Positions 49,153-60,409 of a DNA stretch of 64,000 bases are shown in pieces; positions within the stretch are counted from its first letter, which is position 1, and each line of letters begins with the position of its first letter. The translations under genes were made by a program, and so were the position numbers. Where the stretch lies: NCBI RefSeq assembly GCF_004522155.1, contig NZ_SDEA01000008.1, forward strand, positions 81,907-145,906, given 5' to 3'. The notes under the pieces were generated by a model. It was not told the origin of the DNA. It ran no database searches and saw nothing but the letters and a program-made list of their open reading frames with translations. This DNA comes from Paracoccus luteus. Lineage in GTDB: Bacteria > Pseudomonadota > Alphaproteobacteria > Rhodobacterales > Rhodobacteraceae.

Positions 49153-49236
49153 GGTTCCGTCGTGCCGGAACCTTTTTTCACAACCAATGGCCCGAAGGCT
49201 GTGCCATCGGGCCAAAGCCTCACCCCGAATGGGTGA
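49153..49236 (-). promoter_or_regulatory. structured leader upstream of rpsM (three hairpins)
   Basis: Three stem-loops lie in the adk-rpsM gap. They are 49220-49225/49231-49236 (TCACCC/GGGTGA), 49188-49195/49207-49214 (TGGCCCGA/TCGGGCCA), and 49153-49159/49166-49172 (GGTTCCG/CGGAACC), the last ending ~20 bases before the GTG start. This is a place where a ribosomal protein could bind to control translation, but no known family is recognised. Confidence 0.5.
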
Positions 49237-49311
49237 TTCTCAGATGAGATGCCTGCGGGTATAGGATCGCGGGCGCAAGGTCAACAGCCCGGCCCCCGCT
49301 GCGTGGGCCGG

Positions 49312-49971
49312 TCAGCGGCCGATCCCGTCCATCACCGCCGCCACCTGCCGCCCCACCTCGGCCACATCGGCCATGCCGTCGACGGGCTGCAGCTGCTTGG
49401 TGGCATAGTAATAGCCGATCAGCGGCGATGTCTTTTTATAGTATTCCAGCAACCGGGTCTTGAGCGCGTCGGCGTTGTCGTCGGCGCGGCGCTTCAGGTC
49501 GGTCGATCCGCAGACGTCGCAGGTGCCTTCGGCCGCCGTCGGCCGGGTCGTGTCGTGATAGACCTCGCCGCAGTTGCCGCAGGTGAACCGGCCGCTGATC
49601 CGGTCCACCAGCGCGGCGTCGTCGACCCGCATCTCGATCACGGCGTCGATCGACTGCCCCATGCCGGCCAGCAGGTCGTTCAGCGCGTCGGCCTGCGGCA
49701 GGGTCCGGGGAAACCCGTCGAAGATAAAGCCGGGCGCGTCGCCGCTTTCCAGCTTTTCCCGGATCAGCCCGATGACGATCTCATCCGTGACCAGCTGGCC
49801 CTTGTCCATGACCTCGGCCACGCGGCGGCCCATCTCGGTCCCGGAACTGCGCGCGTCGCGCAGCATGTCGCCGGTGGACAGCTGCACCAGGCCGCGCTGT
49901 TCGACCAGGGTGCGGGCCTGGGTGCCCTTGCCGGCGCCGGGCGGCCCCAGCAGGATGATGTTGATCGTCAA
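49312..49971 (-). CDS. adk: adenylate kinase (long form, zinc lid)
   Basis: 219 residues. The P-loop is [12 protein letters not shown] at 8-19, followed by STGDMLR near 33 and [10 protein letters not shown] near 84. The lid carries two CxxC pairs ([14 protein letters not shown] and CDVCGS), a structural zinc site. Proteobacterial enzymes such as that of E. coli lack it, but it is known in Paracoccus denitrificans. It interconverts AMP, ADP and ATP. It follows secY by 45 bases. Confidence 0.97.
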   Translation of the reverse strand: MTINIILLGPPGAGKGTQARTLVEQRGLVQLSTGDMLRDARSSGTEMGRRVAEVMDKGQLVTDEIVIGLIREKLESGDAPGFIFDGFPRTLPQADALNDLLAGMGQSIDAVIEMRVDDAALVDRISGRFTCGNCGEVYHDTTRPTAAEGTCDVCGSTDLKRRADDNADALKTRLLEYYKKTSPLIGYYYATKQLQPVDGMADVAEVGRQVAAVMDGIGR

Positions 49972-50016
49972 AACCGTCTCTCCCCCTCGGTTCGTCCCGT
50001 ATCGTCGCCCGCCCCG

Positions 50017-51387
<1,371 letters not shown>

Positions 51388-51436
51388 GACGGACCCTCGT
51401 TCGTCGCGCACGGTTGCGGCGCGGAAATCGTGACAA

Positions 51437-51466
51437 CGCCGCCGTACCGTCTTCCGGTCGGCGGCG
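51437..51466 (-). promoter_or_regulatory. stem-loop between rplO and secY
   Basis: CGCCGCCG (51437-51444) pairs with CGGCGGCG (51459-51466) around a 14-base loop, followed on the minus strand by TTGTC. It could attenuate transcription into secY or protect the upstream mRNA end. Confidence 0.45.
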
Positions 51467-51517
51467 CTGGGAAAACTCAGTCGCTATCTATGGGGCGCGG
51501 GCGCGCCCTTCAACAGC

Positions 51518-52006
51518 TTATTCCGAGGCTTCGGCGGCTTCGCGCACCGGGCGGGTCAGGGTCAGCGTGCCGCCGGCCTTTTCCACCGCATCAGCGGCGG
51601 CCTTGGACGCGCCCGACAGGGTCAGGCGCAGCGCCGCGGTCAGCTCGCCCTTGGCCAGCAGGCGGATGCCGTCCAGCTTGCGCTTGGTGGCGCCGGCGGC
51701 GATCAGCGCGTCCTCGGTCAGGTCGGCGGTGGCGTCCAGGCGGCCGGCGTCGATCATCGCCTGCAGCTGGCCCAGGTTGACCACGGCGAACTCCAGCCGG
51801 TTCGGCTTGGTGAAGCCGCGCTTGGGCAGGCGGCGATACAGCGGCATCTGGCCGCCTTCGTAGCCGTTCAGCGCCACGCCCGACCGCGAGGTCTGGCCCT
51901 TGATACCGCGCCCGGCGGTCTTGCCCTTGCCCGAGCCCGGGCCGCGCGCGACGCGCTTTTTCTTGCGATTGGCGCCGTCGTTGTCGCGCAGTTCGTGCAG
52001 TTTCAT
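51518..52006 (-). CDS. rplO: 50S ribosomal protein L15
   Basis: 162 residues. [22 protein letters not shown] and [15 protein letters not shown] at the N-terminus, and [20 protein letters not shown], are L15 signatures; a C-terminal Ala/Glu tail is slightly longer than in E. coli. The start at 52006 follows the family. It is separated from rpmD by an inserted secreted-protein gene, while the usual order is rpmD-rplO. Confidence 0.97.
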   Translation of the reverse strand: MKLHELRDNDGANRKKKRVARGPGSGKGKTAGRGIKGQTSRSGVALNGYEGGQMPLYRRLPKRGFTKPNRLEFAVVNLGQLQAMIDAGRLDATADLTEDALIAAGATKRKLDGIRLLAKGELTAALRLTLSGASKAAADAVEKAGGTLTLTRPVREAAEASE

Positions 52007-52151
52007 GTCGCTTCTCCTGGCCGGACGCGCCCCCGAAGCGATCTGGGCGGACACGGCATGTCGTGTTGATGAGTCGGGTGCCCGCAGGCACCGGCGGTCC
52101 TTAGTCCATCCGGCGCGGCAAGGCAAGCGCCACCGGATGCGGGTGCGGCGC

Positions 52152-52907
52152 TCAGAACTCGACCCATGTCCCCAGCTTGACGGCCTGCTCGCCCGGGCCG
52201 GACAGAGGCGCGGTCACCCCGAGTTCGATCTTGGCGGGGATCCTTGCCGGGCCGCCCAGGTCATAGACCAACGAACTCGCCAGCTCGCTGGAAAACCCGG
52301 AGTCCTCGCGTTCCTCGAACCGCATCTGGTTGACCAGCATGGTGGCCGTTGTCGCGTGCCAGCCCAGCGTCAGCGCCGCCTTCACCTCGGCCTCGGGGGT
52401 AAGATAGCCCAGCCCGGACGCGCCGGAGCCGGCGAGCTCCCTCACCTCGTCCTCATCCTTCATCGCGCCCGCGACATTCAGCTGCGCCTCGGCCGACAGC
52501 CAGCCGCCGCGGGGTATGCGCCGCAAGCCCGGCACCGCGTCAAGGCCCCGGCCCCAGGCGGCCCCCGCCCGCGCCACCGGAAAGGCCACGCCGTTGCGCT
52601 CGACCACGCCCGCGCCCAGCGACATCGCCCAGCGGTCCGGGCCTGCGGCGGGGTCGCGTGCGCGTTGCAGCCAGATCAGCGCGCTGGTCTCTCCGGCGTT
52701 GCTGCGGCCCACCTCGACCCCCAGGGTGTTGCGGGGGGTCAGGCCGTATTCGCCATAAAGCCCGGTGTGGCTGTTGCCGTCCCGGTCGCGTTCCGTGGAC
52801 AGCGACATGAACACGCCCTTGACCTCTCGGGGCCAAGGACCGGCCGAGGCCGCCGCGCCGGACAGCAGCACGGCGATCAGCAGCAGGCAGCGGGCTAGGC
52901 GCGGCAC
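52152..52907 (-). CDS. secreted, probable outer-membrane beta-barrel protein inserted between rpmD and rplO
   Basis: 251 residues. The signal peptide ([22 protein letters not shown]) starts from a GTG at 52907, chosen because AAGGAGG lies just upstream; the ATG at 52943 lacks a site. The mature part has many short alternating strands (for example [48 protein letters not shown]) and ends in WVEF, the aromatic C-terminus of outer-membrane barrels. I do not recognise a family. It follows the terminator after rpmD, so it and rplO should have a separate promoter. Confidence 0.7.
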   Translation of the reverse strand: MPRLARCLLLIAVLLSGAAASAGPWPREVKGVFMSLSTERDRDGNSHTGLYGEYGLTPRNTLGVEVGRSNAGETSALIWLQRARDPAAGPDRWAMSLGAGVVERNGVAFPVARAGAAWGRGLDAVPGLRRIPRGGWLSAEAQLNVAGAMKDEDEVRELAGSGASGLGYLTPEAEVKAALTLGWHATTATMLVNQMRFEEREDSGFSSELASSLVYDLGGPARIPAKIELGVTAPLSGPGEQAVKLGTWVEF

Positions 52908-52983
52908 ATCAGCCTCCTTCGGCGGTTGGGGCGATGCTGCCACAGGATCGTTAGCAGATGGTTAACGGCGGTGCGGCCCGCGC

Positions 52984-53015
52984 AAAAGAAAACGCCCCGG
53001 ATCATCTCCGGGGCG
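52984..53015 (-). terminator. terminator after rpmD inside the spc cluster
   Basis: A 9-bp stem (52993-53001 with 53007-53015, 5-base loop) is followed on the minus strand by TTTTCTTTT. It lies ~28 bases after the rpmD stop. It should end a large share of transcripts from the rpsJ side. Confidence 0.8.
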
Positions 53016-53043
53016 CGTCTCGATTGTTTGCGGCGGGCTTGGA

Positions 53044-53229
53044 TCAGCCGCGCTCTTCGACGATCTTCGCCAGATGCGGGATCGCGTTCACCATCCCGCG
53101 CACGGCCGGGGTGTCTTCCAGCTCGCGCGTGCGGTGCATCTTGTTCAACCCCAGGCCTTTCAGCGTCGCGCGCTGTTCCTTGGGACGGCGGATCGGGCTG
53201 CCGATCTGCTTGACGACGATGGTTGCCAT
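53044..53229 (-). CDS. rpmD: 50S ribosomal protein L30
   Basis: 61 residues; [27 protein letters not shown] is the L30 core. It starts 2 bases after the rpsE stop and is followed by a strong terminator. Confidence 0.97.
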   Translation of the reverse strand: MATIVVKQIGSPIRRPKEQRATLKGLGLNKMHRTRELEDTPAVRGMVNAIPHLAKIVEERG

Positions 53230-53231
53230 GC

Positions 53232-53810
53232 TCAGGCCTCCACGGTTTCGGCGGGCGCGGCTGCCGGCTTGTCCTGCGACGGCAGGATGTCGGCGACCTT
53301 TTTCCCGCGGCGCTGCGCGACGGACCGGGGCGAAGCCTCGGCCTTGAGCCCGTCGATCGTGGCGCGGATCATGTTATAGGGGTTCTGCGAACCCAGCGAC
53401 TTGGCCACGACGTCCTGCACGCCCAGCATCTCGAACACGGCGCGCATCGGGCCGCCAGCGATGATGCCGGTCCCCGGAACGGCGGTCCGCATCACGACGC
53501 GGCCCGCGCCGTGGCGGCCCTCGATGTCGTGGTGCAGGGTGCGGCCGTCGCGCAGCGGCACGCGGACCAGGCCGCGCTTGGCCTGCTCGGTCGCCTTGCG
53601 GATCGCCTCGGGCACTTCCTTGGCCTTGCCCTTGCCGAAACCGACGCGGCCGCGCTGGTCACCGACCACCACGAGCGCGGCGAAGCCGAAGCGTTTGCCG
53701 CCCTTGACGGTCTTGCTGACGCGGTTGATCGCGACCAGACGGTCGGCGAATTCCGGGGTCTCTTCGCGCTCTTCGCGGCGGCCCCCCCGGCGGTTGTCAC
53801 GTTCTGCCAT
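53232..53810 (-). CDS. rpsE: 30S ribosomal protein S5
   Basis: 192 residues. [28 protein letters not shown] and [20 protein letters not shown] form the N-terminal RNA-binding domain, with [22 protein letters not shown] later. It is longer than E. coli S5 at both ends (Arg/Glu-rich N-terminus, Ala/Pro C-terminus). The start at 53810 matches the family. A hairpin without a T-run (53898-53917) precedes it in the gap after rplR. Confidence 0.97.
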   Translation of the reverse strand: MAERDNRRGGRREEREETPEFADRLVAINRVSKTVKGGKRFGFAALVVVGDQRGRVGFGKGKAKEVPEAIRKATEQAKRGLVRVPLRDGRTLHHDIEGRHGAGRVVMRTAVPGTGIIAGGPMRAVFEMLGVQDVVAKSLGSQNPYNMIRATIDGLKAEASPRSVAQRRGKKVADILPSQDKPAAAPAETVEA

Positions 53811-53897
53811 GCGGCATCCCTTTCGATCTGGCGCAAAGCCGCGCCCCATTGTTCCAATCCAGGTGGGCCGCCTTGCAGGACGGCCCCCGGATCATCG

Positions 53898-53917
53898 GGG
53901 TGGCGACACCGCCACCC
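53898..53917 (-). promoter_or_regulatory. intercistronic stem-loop between rplR and rpsE
   Basis: GGGTGGCG (53898-53905) pairs perfectly with CGCCACCC (53910-53917) with a 4-base loop, 7 bases after the rplR stop. No T-run follows, so mRNA stabilisation or processing is more likely than termination. Confidence 0.5.
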
Positions 53918-53924
53918 GCATTGC

Positions 53925-54284
53925 TCAGAACCTCAGCCCACCCTCGCGGGCCGCGTCGGCAAGCGCCTTGATCTTGCCGTGGAACAGGAAGCCGCCGCGG
54001 TCGAACACGACCTCTTCGACACCCTTCGCCTTGGCGCGCTCGGCAATCGCCGCGCCGATCTTGGCGGCCGCCTCGACGTTGTTCTTGCCCACGAAGCCCA
54101 GATCCTTTTCCAGGGTGGACGCCGAAGCCAGCGTCAGCCCCTGCGCATCGTCGATCAGCTGGACCGAGATGTTCTTGGACGAACGGTGGACGGACAGGCG
54201 GGGACGGCCGTTGGACATCGCCCGCAGTTTGTTCCGGACGCGCAGACGGCGCTTCTGGAACAGCTCTCGTTTGTTCAGTGCCAT
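53925..54284 (-). CDS. rplR: 50S ribosomal protein L18
   Basis: 119 residues. [32 protein letters not shown] and the C-terminal [26 protein letters not shown] are the 5S-rRNA-binding L18 signatures. It lies 11 bases after rplF. Confidence 0.97.
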   Translation of the reverse strand: MALNKRELFQKRRLRVRNKLRAMSNGRPRLSVHRSSKNISVQLIDDAQGLTLASASTLEKDLGFVGKNNVEAAAKIGAAIAERAKAKGVEEVVFDRGGFLFHGKIKALADAAREGGLRF

Positions 54285-54295
54285 TTGCGTGATCC

Positions 54296-54829
54296 TTACT
54301 TCTTCTTGCCTTCCTTGCGGAAGACCTGCTCACCCTTGTAGCGGATGCCCTTGCCCTTGTAGGGCTCGGGTTTCTTCCACTCGCGGATGTTCGCGGCGAC
54401 CTGGCCGACCTTCTGCTGGTCGATGCCTTCCACAATGATTTCCGTCTGCTTGGGGGCGTTGACGGTGACGCCTTCCGGCGCGGCGAAGATCACGTCGTGG
54501 CTGTAACCCAGCGCCAGCTTGAGATCCTTGCCCTGCATCGAGGCGCGGTAGCCGACGCCCTGGATTTCCAGCTCGCGCCGGAAACCCGTGGACACGCCGG
54601 TCACGAGGTTCGCGACCATCGACCGCGACATGCCCCACTGCTGGCGCGCGCGCTTGGACAGGCCCCGCGGGGTCACTGTCACCTTGCCGTCCTCGACCTT
54701 CAGGGTCACGTCGTCGGTCGCGGTGAACGCGCGGGTGCCCTTCGGCCCCTTCACCTCGATCGTCTGACCCTTGATGTCCGCCGTCACGCCCTGGGGCAGT
54801 TCGACCGGCTTCTTACCAATCCGAGACAT
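54296..54829 (-). CDS. rplF: 50S ribosomal protein L6
   Basis: 177 residues, the E. coli length. [15 protein letters not shown] begins the protein, and the C-terminal [15 protein letters not shown] is the L6 signature. The start at 54829 is the family start; open frame further upstream is unconserved. Confidence 0.97.
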   Translation of the reverse strand: MSRIGKKPVELPQGVTADIKGQTIEVKGPKGTRAFTATDDVTLKVEDGKVTVTPRGLSKRARQQWGMSRSMVANLVTGVSTGFRRELEIQGVGYRASMQGKDLKLALGYSHDVIFAAPEGVTVNAPKQTEIIVEGIDQQKVGQVAANIREWKKPEPYKGKGIRYKGEQVFRKEGKKK

Positions 54830-54839
54830 CCTGCCCTCC

Positions 54840-55238
54840 TTAGAACACGGTGCAGAGGACTTCGCCGCCGACATTGGCGCTGCGAGCCGCTGCATCCGTC
54901 ATCACGCCCTTGGGCGTCGAGACGATGGACACGCCCAGGCCGTTGCGGACCTGCGGCAGTTCCCGGGTGCCCGAATAGACGCGGCGGCCCGGCTTCGACA
55001 CGCGCGCCAGTTCACGGATGACCGGCGTGCCTTCGAAGTATTTCAGCGAGATCTCCAGCTCCGGGTGGCCGGCAGCCGAGGTCGCCTGCTCATAGCCGCG
55101 GATGTAGCCCTCGGCCTTGAGCACGTCCAGAACCCAGGCGCGCAGCTTGCTGGCGGGGGTGCGGACGGTGGATTTCCCGCGCATCTGCGCGTTGCGGATG
55201 CGGGTCAGCATATCGCCGAGCGGATCGTTCATCGACAT
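54840..55238 (-). CDS. rpsH: 30S ribosomal protein S8
   Basis: 132 residues. [20 protein letters not shown] at the N-terminus and [16 protein letters not shown] toward the end are S8 signatures. Two in-frame ATGs (55238, 55232) are possible starts. In E. coli S8 represses the spc operon; no matching target is recognised here. Confidence 0.97.
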   Translation of the reverse strand: MSMNDPLGDMLTRIRNAQMRGKSTVRTPASKLRAWVLDVLKAEGYIRGYEQATSAAGHPELEISLKYFEGTPVIRELARVSKPGRRVYSGTRELPQVRNGLGVSIVSTPKGVMTDAAARSANVGGEVLCTVF

Positions 55239-55248
55239 GTCGGCCCCC

Positions 55249-55554
55249 TTACCAGCTGGATTTCACAAGGCCGGGGATCTGACCGAACGAGCCCAGCTCG
55301 CGCAGCATGATCCGCGACAGTTTCAGTTTGCGGTAATAGGCCCGCGGGCGGCCGGTCAGCTCGCAGCGGTTCTTCAGCCGCGTGGGCGACGAATTGCGCG
55401 GCAGCTCGGCCAGCTTCAGCGTGGCCTTGAACCGCTCTTCCATCGGCTTGGACTGGTCGTTGATGACGTCGTTCAAAGCCGCGCGCTTGGAGGCGTATTT
55501 CGCCACCAGCTCGACGCGCTTTTTCTGACGTTCGATCATGGATTTCTTTGCCAT
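55249..55554 (-). CDS. rpsN: 30S ribosomal protein S14 (zinc-free form)
   Basis: 101 residues, the long form lacking CxxC zinc pairs. [30 protein letters not shown] contains the family motif. It lies between rplE and rpsH, the standard order. Confidence 0.97.
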   Translation of the reverse strand: MAKKSMIERQKKRVELVAKYASKRAALNDVINDQSKPMEERFKATLKLAELPRNSSPTRLKNRCELTGRPRAYYRKLKLSRIMLRELGSFGQIPGLVKSSW

Positions 55555-55572
55555 ATCAATATCCTCGCGCGA

Positions 55573-56133
55573 TCAGCTGGTGAAGGGCATGTTGAAGTGC
55601 TTCAACAGCGCCTTGGCTTCCGCGTCGGTCTTCGCCGTGGTCGCGATGATGATGTCCATCCCCAGAACCTCGTCGACCTTGTCGAAGTTGATTTCCGGGA
55701 ACACGATCTGCTCTTTCAGGCCCATCGCATAGTTGCCGCGGCCGTCGAACGACGTCGGCTTCACGCCGCGAAAGTCGCGGACGCGGGGCAGCGCGATGTT
55801 GATCAGGCGGTCCAGGAATTCATACATGCGGTCGCCGCGCAGCGTGACCTTGCAGCCCAGCGGCATTTCCTCACGCACGCGGAAGCCGGCGATCGACTTT
55901 TTCGCATAGGTGATGACGGCCTTCTGACCGGCGATCAGCGACAGTTCCTCGGCGGCCTGCTTGACCTTCTTGGTGTCCTTGACCGCCTCGCCGACGCCCA
56001 TGTTCAGGACGATCTTGTCCAGACGCGGGATCTGCATGTCGTTCTTGTAGCTGAACTCTTCCTTCAGCGCGGCGCGGATCTGGTCCTGGAAGACCGACTT
56101 GAGGCGCGGGGTATAGTTCGTTTCGTCCAGCAT
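55573..56133 (-). CDS. rplE: 50S ribosomal protein L5
   Basis: 186 residues. [19 protein letters not shown] near 33 and [24 protein letters not shown] later identify L5. Its start overlaps the rplX stop by one base (TGATG), implying coupling. It binds 5S rRNA. Confidence 0.97.
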   Translation of the reverse strand: MLDETNYTPRLKSVFQDQIRAALKEEFSYKNDMQIPRLDKIVLNMGVGEAVKDTKKVKQAAEELSLIAGQKAVITYAKKSIAGFRVREEMPLGCKVTLRGDRMYEFLDRLINIALPRVRDFRGVKPTSFDGRGNYAMGLKEQIVFPEINFDKVDEVLGMDIIIATTAKTDAEAKALLKHFNMPFTS

Positions 56134-56438
56134 CAGATCACGTCCCCCGTGGTCTTGGCGAAACGCACCTTCTGGTCGCCTTCCATGCGGAAACCGACGC
56201 GGGTCGCCTTGCCGTTCTTGTCCATCAGCGCCAGGTTCGACAGGTCGATCGGCATGTTCTTGGGAACACGCCCGCCCTGCGACGTTTGGGTCTGCCGGGT
56301 GTGGCGCAGCGCGATGTTCACGCCGTCCACGATGGCCTTGTTGACCTTGGGCATGACCTGGGTGATCTCACCCGTCTTGCCCTTGTCCTTGCCGGCCAGC
56401 ACGACAACCGTGTCGCCCTTTTTCAGCTTGGCGGCCAT
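56133..56438 (-). CDS. rplX: 50S ribosomal protein L24
   Basis: 101 residues. [24 protein letters not shown] is the KOW motif of L24, followed by [15 protein letters not shown]. The start is ATG 56438, overlapping the rplN stop; a GTG one codon upstream is also in frame. Confidence 0.97.
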   Translation of the reverse strand: MAAKLKKGDTVVVLAGKDKGKTGEITQVMPKVNKAIVDGVNIALRHTRQTQTSQGGRVPKNMPIDLSNLALMDKNGKATRVGFRMEGDQKVRFAKTTGDVI

Positions 56439-56806
56439 CACAGCACCTCCGGCGCAAGCGAGATGATCTTCATGAAGTTCTTGGCGCGCAGCTCGCGCAC
56501 GACCGGCCCGAAGATACGGGTGCCGACCGGTTCGCCCTGGTTATTCAGGATGACGGCGGCGTTGCGGTCAAAGCGGATGGACGTGCCGTCCTCGCGCTTC
56601 ACTTCCTTGGCGGTGCGCACGACGACGGCCTTGCGGACGTCGCCCTTCTTCACGCGGCCACGCGGAATGGCTTCCTTGACGGAGACGACGATGATGTCGC
56701 CCACCGACGCATAGCGCCGGTGCGATCCGCCCAGAACCTTGATGCACTGCACCCGGCGAGCGCCGGAGTTGTCAGCAACATCCAGGTTGGTCTGCATCTG
56801 GATCAT
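56438..56806 (-). CDS. rplN: 50S ribosomal protein L14
   Basis: 122 residues. [20 protein letters not shown] and the core [22 protein letters not shown] identify L14. It is preceded by a 102-base gap with two hairpins after rpsQ and overlaps rplX by one base. Confidence 0.98.
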   Translation of the reverse strand: MIQMQTNLDVADNSGARRVQCIKVLGGSHRRYASVGDIIVVSVKEAIPRGRVKKGDVRKAVVVRTAKEVKREDGTSIRFDRNAAVILNNQGEPVGTRIFGPVVRELRAKNFMKIISLAPEVL

Positions 56807-56869
56807 GGTTTGCTCCCGACCTTTGGGGACCGGATGCAGTCCCGGCCCCAGGGTTTCGATATGTCACAA

Positions 56870-56890
56870 GGGGCCGCCGGACGCGGCCCC
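56870..56890 (-). promoter_or_regulatory. stem-loop between rpsQ and rplN
   Basis: GGGGCCGC (56870-56877) pairs with GCGGCCCC (56883-56890), followed on the minus strand by TTGTG. A second dyad (TGGGG.CCGG with CCGG.CCCCA, about 56837-56863) lies closer to rplN. They may act as a partial attenuator or a mRNA processing site. Confidence 0.45.
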
Positions 56891-56908
56891 CGTCTTAGTC
56901 GCGAAGGC

Positions 56909-57157
56909 TTACGCCTGCGCCGCGGCCTCGGCCGTCAGCACCGTCCAGCGCTTGGTCTTGGACACCGGCGCGCATTCGATGATGCGGACGGTGTCGCCGA
57001 CCTTGAACTGGTTCAGCGCGTCGTGGGCGCGGTATTTCTTGGACGACCGCACGATCTTGTGCAGCACCGGATGCTTGAAGCGGCGCTCGACCAGGACCGT
57101 CACGGTCTGTTCGTTCTTGTCGCTGGTGACCTTGCCCTGAAGAATGCGTTTCGGCAT
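56909..57157 (-). CDS. rpsQ: 30S ribosomal protein S17
   Basis: 82 residues. [25 protein letters not shown] and [19 protein letters not shown] are S17 signatures. It lies 10 bases after rpmC. Confidence 0.97.
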   Translation of the reverse strand: MPKRILQGKVTSDKNEQTVTVLVERRFKHPVLHKIVRSSKKYRAHDALNQFKVGDTVRIIECAPVSKTKRWTVLTAEAAAQA

Positions 57158-57167
57158 GGCGGCCCCC

Positions 57168-57374
57168 TCAGTTCGACTGCGCCGCGGCGGCGGCTTGCTG
57201 GTTGATCATGGTCTTCACCCGCGCCACGTCGCGGCGGACGCTGCGCATGCGGGCGGTCGATTCCATCTGGCCGGTGGCCTGCTGAAAGCGCAGGTTGAAC
57301 GCTTCCTTTTTCAGCGCGACCAGCTGCTCGCGCAGCTGCTCGGGCGTCTTGTCTTTCAGTTCCTGCGCTTTCAT
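57168..57374 (-). CDS. rpmC: 50S ribosomal protein L29
   Basis: 68 residues. [36 protein letters not shown] is the L29 core, with a short Ala/Gln tail. The start at 57374 is the family start. It follows a 197-base gap that contains a terminator and a candidate promoter. Confidence 0.96.
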   Translation of the reverse strand: MKAQELKDKTPEQLREQLVALKKEAFNLRFQQATGQMESTARMRSVRRDVARVKTMINQQAAAAAQSN

Positions 57375-57458
57375 GGCGCCTGTTCCTTTCAACATCACCG
57401 GAGAGCCCCAGAACACTGGGCCACCCTGATTCCCGGTGGAGTTCGAGATGAAGGCCGT

Positions 57459-57487
57459 CCCATACAGGGAGAAGCCGGGTGTGGCAA
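57459..57487 (-). promoter_or_regulatory. candidate internal promoter upstream of rpmC
   Basis: On the minus strand, TTGCCA (57487-57482), 17 bases, then TATGGG (57464-57459). It lies just past the rplP terminator and ~85 bases before rpmC. It has the same TTGCCA-N17-TAT form as the candidate rpsJ promoter. Confidence 0.4.
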
Positions 57488-57514
57488 GGAAAAACCCTGC
57501 CCCTCGGAAAGCGG

Positions 57515-57542
57515 AAGGCCCCGCCATCGCTGGCGGGGCCTT
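57515..57542 (-). terminator. terminator-like hairpin after rplP
   Basis: A 12-bp stem (57515-57526 with 57531-57542) with a 4-base loop, followed on the minus strand by CCGCTTTCC. It lies 30 bases after the rplP stop. The T-run is weak, so partial termination is likely. Confidence 0.6.
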
Positions 57543-57571
57543 GTTCACAAAATGGGGACGGACCCCACCGC

Positions 57572-57985
57572 TTACCAGTCTTCGCGTTGCACGATGCGGG
57601 TCAGGACCGGCAGCTTCATCGCGCCCAGGCGCAGCGCCTCGCGGGCGATGTCGTCCTCGACGCCATCGATCTCGAACATGATGCGGCCGGGATGGACGCG
57701 GGCGGCCCAGAAATCGACCGAGCCCTTGCCCTTGCCCATCCGCACCTCGGTCGGCTTGCCGGTGACCGGCACGTCCGGGAAGATCCGGATCCAGACGCGG
57801 CCCTGACGCTTCATGTGGCGGGTGATCGCGCGGCGGGCCGCCTCGATCTGCCGCGCCGTGACGCGCTCGGGTTCCGTCGCCTTCAGCGCGTAGGAGCCGA
57901 AGTTCAGGTTGAACCCGCCCTTGGCCTCGCCGTGGATGCGGCCCTTGTGCTGTTTGCGGAACTTGGTCCGTTTCGGTTGCAGCAT
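57572..57985 (-). CDS. rplP: 50S ribosomal protein L16
   Basis: 137 residues. [19 protein letters not shown] and the core [25 protein letters not shown] identify L16. It lies 12 bases after rpsC and before a terminator-like hairpin. In E. coli L16 is hydroxylated by a 2-oxoglutarate oxygenase of another family. Confidence 0.98.
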   Translation of the reverse strand: MLQPKRTKFRKQHKGRIHGEAKGGFNLNFGSYALKATEPERVTARQIEAARRAITRHMKRQGRVWIRIFPDVPVTGKPTEVRMGKGKGSVDFWAARVHPGRIMFEIDGVEDDIAREALRLGAMKLPVLTRIVQREDW

Positions 57986-57997
57986 TTCCCTGACTCC

Positions 57998-58714
57998 TTA
58001 GCGCGCGTCGCGATCGCGGCGCGGACCGCGCGGCGACGGACCGTCCTGCGCCTCGCTGGCGCGGCGGTCGTGGGCCTGCGGATCATGTTCCATGATCTCG
58101 CCCTTGAAGATCCACACCTTGACGCCGATGATCCCGTAAGGGGTCTTCGCCTCGGACAAGGCATAGTCCATGTCGGCGCGCAGCGTGTGCAGCGGCACCC
58201 GGCCCTCGCGGTACCATTCGGTCCGCGCGATCTCGGCGCCGCCCAGGCGGCCGGCGACGTTCACCCGGATGCCAAGCGCGCCCATGCGCATGGCGTTCTG
58301 GACCGACCGCTTCATCGCGCGGCGGAACGACACCCGGCGTTCCAGCTGCTGGGCGATCGACTCGGCCACCAGTTGGGCGTCCAGTTCCGGCTTGCGGACC
58401 TCGACGATATTCAGGTGCAGTTCGCTATCGGTGAAGTTCGCCAGCTTCTTGCGCAGCGTCTCGATCTCGGCGCCCTTGCGGCCGATGATGACACCCGGAC
58501 GCGCGGCGTGGATCGTGACCCGGCATTTCTTGTGCGGGCGTTCGATGATCACGCGGCTGACGCCGGCCTGCTTGGCCTCGTTGTGGATGAACTCGCGGAT
58601 CTTCAGATCCTCGAGCAGCAGGTTGCCATAATCCTTGGTGTCGGCGAACCAGCGGCTGTCCCAGGTGCGGTTGACCTGCAGGCGCATCCCGATGGGGTTG
58701 ACCTTCTGTCCCAT
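57998..58714 (-). CDS. rpsC: 30S ribosomal protein S3
   Basis: 238 residues. [20 protein letters not shown], the KH motif [13 protein letters not shown] and the C-terminal [18 protein letters not shown] are S3 signatures; the tail is Arg/Asp-rich. The start at 58714 overlaps the rplV stop (TAATG). Confidence 0.97.
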   Translation of the reverse strand: MGQKVNPIGMRLQVNRTWDSRWFADTKDYGNLLLEDLKIREFIHNEAKQAGVSRVIIERPHKKCRVTIHAARPGVIIGRKGAEIETLRKKLANFTDSELHLNIVEVRKPELDAQLVAESIAQQLERRVSFRRAMKRSVQNAMRMGALGIRVNVAGRLGGAEIARTEWYREGRVPLHTLRADMDYALSEAKTPYGIIGVKVWIFKGEIMEHDPQAHDRRASEAQDGPSPRGPRRDRDAR

Positions 58715-59190
58715 TACGCGAGCTCCTCGGCAGCGGCGGTGGTGGTCGTGGCGTCCGTGTCGCGGCCCTGCGCGGTGCGCTTGGTCGCGGCGGCCTTCTT
58801 GGCGGCCTCGGCGGCGGCCAGGTCGATCTCGCGCACCTTGATGGTGATTTCCGAGAACGGCTTCATGATCTTGCCGAACCGGCCGCGGGCGCGCGGACGC
58901 CCCCGCTTCAGCACCATGTTCTTGCCGACCCACGCCTCGGCGACGACCAGGCTGTCGACGTCCAGGTTGTGGTTGTTTTCGGCGTTGGCGATCGCGGACT
59001 GCAGGCATTTCTTGACGTCGCCGGCGATCCGGCGCTTGGAGAACGTCAGGTCGGCCAGCGCCTTGTCCACCTTTTTCCCGCGGATCATCGCGGCAACCAG
59101 GTTCAGCTTCTGCGGCGAGGTGCGAAGCATCTTGGTCTTCGCCATCGCTTCGTTCTCCGCCACGCGGCGCGGATTTTGTTCCTTACCCAT
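58714..59190 (-). CDS. rplV: 50S ribosomal protein L22
   Basis: 158 residues, about 45 more than E. coli. The core ([20 protein letters not shown], then [22 protein letters not shown], then [15 protein letters not shown]) is normal, and the extra length is a short N-terminal segment and an Ala/Thr-rich C-terminal tail. Confidence 0.96.
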   Translation of the reverse strand: MGKEQNPRRVAENEAMAKTKMLRTSPQKLNLVAAMIRGKKVDKALADLTFSKRRIAGDVKKCLQSAIANAENNHNLDVDSLVVAEAWVGKNMVLKRGRPRARGRFGKIMKPFSEITIKVREIDLAAAEAAKKAAATKRTAQGRDTDATTTTAAAEELA

Positions 59191-59195
59191 GACGA

Positions 59196-59474
59196 TTACT
59201 TCCTTTTCGCTTTCTTGTCGGCCGCGTGACCGTAATAGGTCCGGGTCGGCGAATATTCACCGAACTTCTGGCCGATCATTTCCTCGGACACGTTGACCGG
59301 GATATGCTTGCGGCCGTTATAGACCCCGAAGGTCAGCCCGACGAACTGCGGCAGAATGGTCGAACGGCGCGACCAGATCTTGATGACGTCCGAGCGGCCC
59401 GAGTCGCGTGCCTTTTCCGCCTTGCGCAGGACATAGGCGTCGACGAAGGGGCCTTTCCAGATAGAACGTGCCAT
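59196..59474 (-). CDS. rpsS: 30S ribosomal protein S19
   Basis: 92 residues. [20 protein letters not shown] and the signature [39 protein letters not shown] region identify S19. It lies 3 bases after the rplB stop. Confidence 0.98.
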   Translation of the reverse strand: MARSIWKGPFVDAYVLRKAEKARDSGRSDVIKIWSRRSTILPQFVGLTFGVYNGRKHIPVNVSEEMIGQKFGEYSPTRTYYGHAADKKAKRK

Positions 59475-59477
59475 GGA

Positions 59478-60317
59478 TTAACGCCCCTTCTTCTTGGCGT
59501 GGCGCGACCGCAGGATGTACTTGTCGGTCGACTTGTTCGAACGGGTCTTGTTGCCCTTGGTGCCCTTGCCCCACGGCGTGACCGGGTGACGGCCGCCCGA
59601 GGTCCGGCCCTCGCCGCCGCCATGCGGGTGGTCGATGGGGTTCATCGCGACGCCGCGGACGGTCGGGCGCACGCCCATGTGGCGCTTGCGGCCGGCCTTG
59701 CCGAGGTTCTGGTTGGAATGGTCGGGGTTCGACACGGCGCCGATGGTCGCCATGCATTCCTGACGCACCAGACGCAGCTCGCCCGAGGACAGGCGGATCT
59801 GGGCATAGCCGCCGTCACGGCCGACGAACTGGGCATAGGTGCCGGCCGAACGGGCCAGCTGGCCGCCCTTGCCGGGCTTCAGCTCGACGTTGTGGACGAT
59901 CGTGCCGATCGGCATGCCGCTGAACGGCATCGCGTTGCCCGGCTTGATGTCGGCCTTTTTCGACGCGACGACCTTGTCGCCGACGGCCAGACGCTGCGGC
60001 GCCAGGATATAAGCCTGCTCGCCGTCCTCGTACTTGACCAGCGCGATGAAGGCCGTCCGGTTGGGATCGTATTCGATCCGCTCGACGACCGCCGTGACGT
60101 CGAACTTGGTCCGGCGGAAATCGACGACGCGGTAAAGCCGCTTGGCCCCACCGCCCTTGTGCCACATCGTGATACGTCCGGTATTGTTCCGGCCGCCCGT
60201 CTTGGTCAGACCCTGGGTCAGGGTCTTGACGGGGCGGCCTTTCCAAAGCTCCGAACGGTCGATCAGTACCAGCCCGCGCTGGCCAGGCGTCGTCGGTTTG
60301 TACGACTTGAGTGCCAT
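59478..60317 (-). CDS. rplB: 50S ribosomal protein L2
   Basis: 279 residues. [20 protein letters not shown] begins the protein, and the C-terminal [20 protein letters not shown] contains the conserved histidine near the peptidyl transferase centre. It follows rplW after 92 bases containing a strong hairpin. Confidence 0.98.
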   Translation of the reverse strand: MALKSYKPTTPGQRGLVLIDRSELWKGRPVKTLTQGLTKTGGRNNTGRITMWHKGGGAKRLYRVVDFRRTKFDVTAVVERIEYDPNRTAFIALVKYEDGEQAYILAPQRLAVGDKVVASKKADIKPGNAMPFSGMPIGTIVHNVELKPGKGGQLARSAGTYAQFVGRDGGYAQIRLSSGELRLVRQECMATIGAVSNPDHSNQNLGKAGRKRHMGVRPTVRGVAMNPIDHPHGGGEGRTSGGRHPVTPWGKGTKGNKTRSNKSTDKYILRSRHAKKKGR

Positions 60318-60369
60318 GGTTTCTGTCTTCCGTTGCCTTGGACCGATGGTCCGTTTCAGTCGAAAATGA

Positions 60370-60397
60370 CCGGCGGCCCCGTTGCGGGGGCCGCCGG
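60370..60397 (-). terminator. attenuator-like hairpin between rplW and rplB
   Basis: An 11-bp perfect stem (60370-60380 with 60387-60397) with a 6-base loop, followed on the minus strand by TCATTTTCG. It is 12 bases after the rplW stop and probably reduces or processes downstream mRNA. Confidence 0.5.
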
Positions 60398-60409
60398 CGC
60401 ATCACAGGA

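Noticed and set aside
52007..52151. Promoter for rplO (TTGCCT-N17-TAAGGA, minus strand)
   Set aside because: The -10 match is poor and the site overlaps a dyad; I could not support it.
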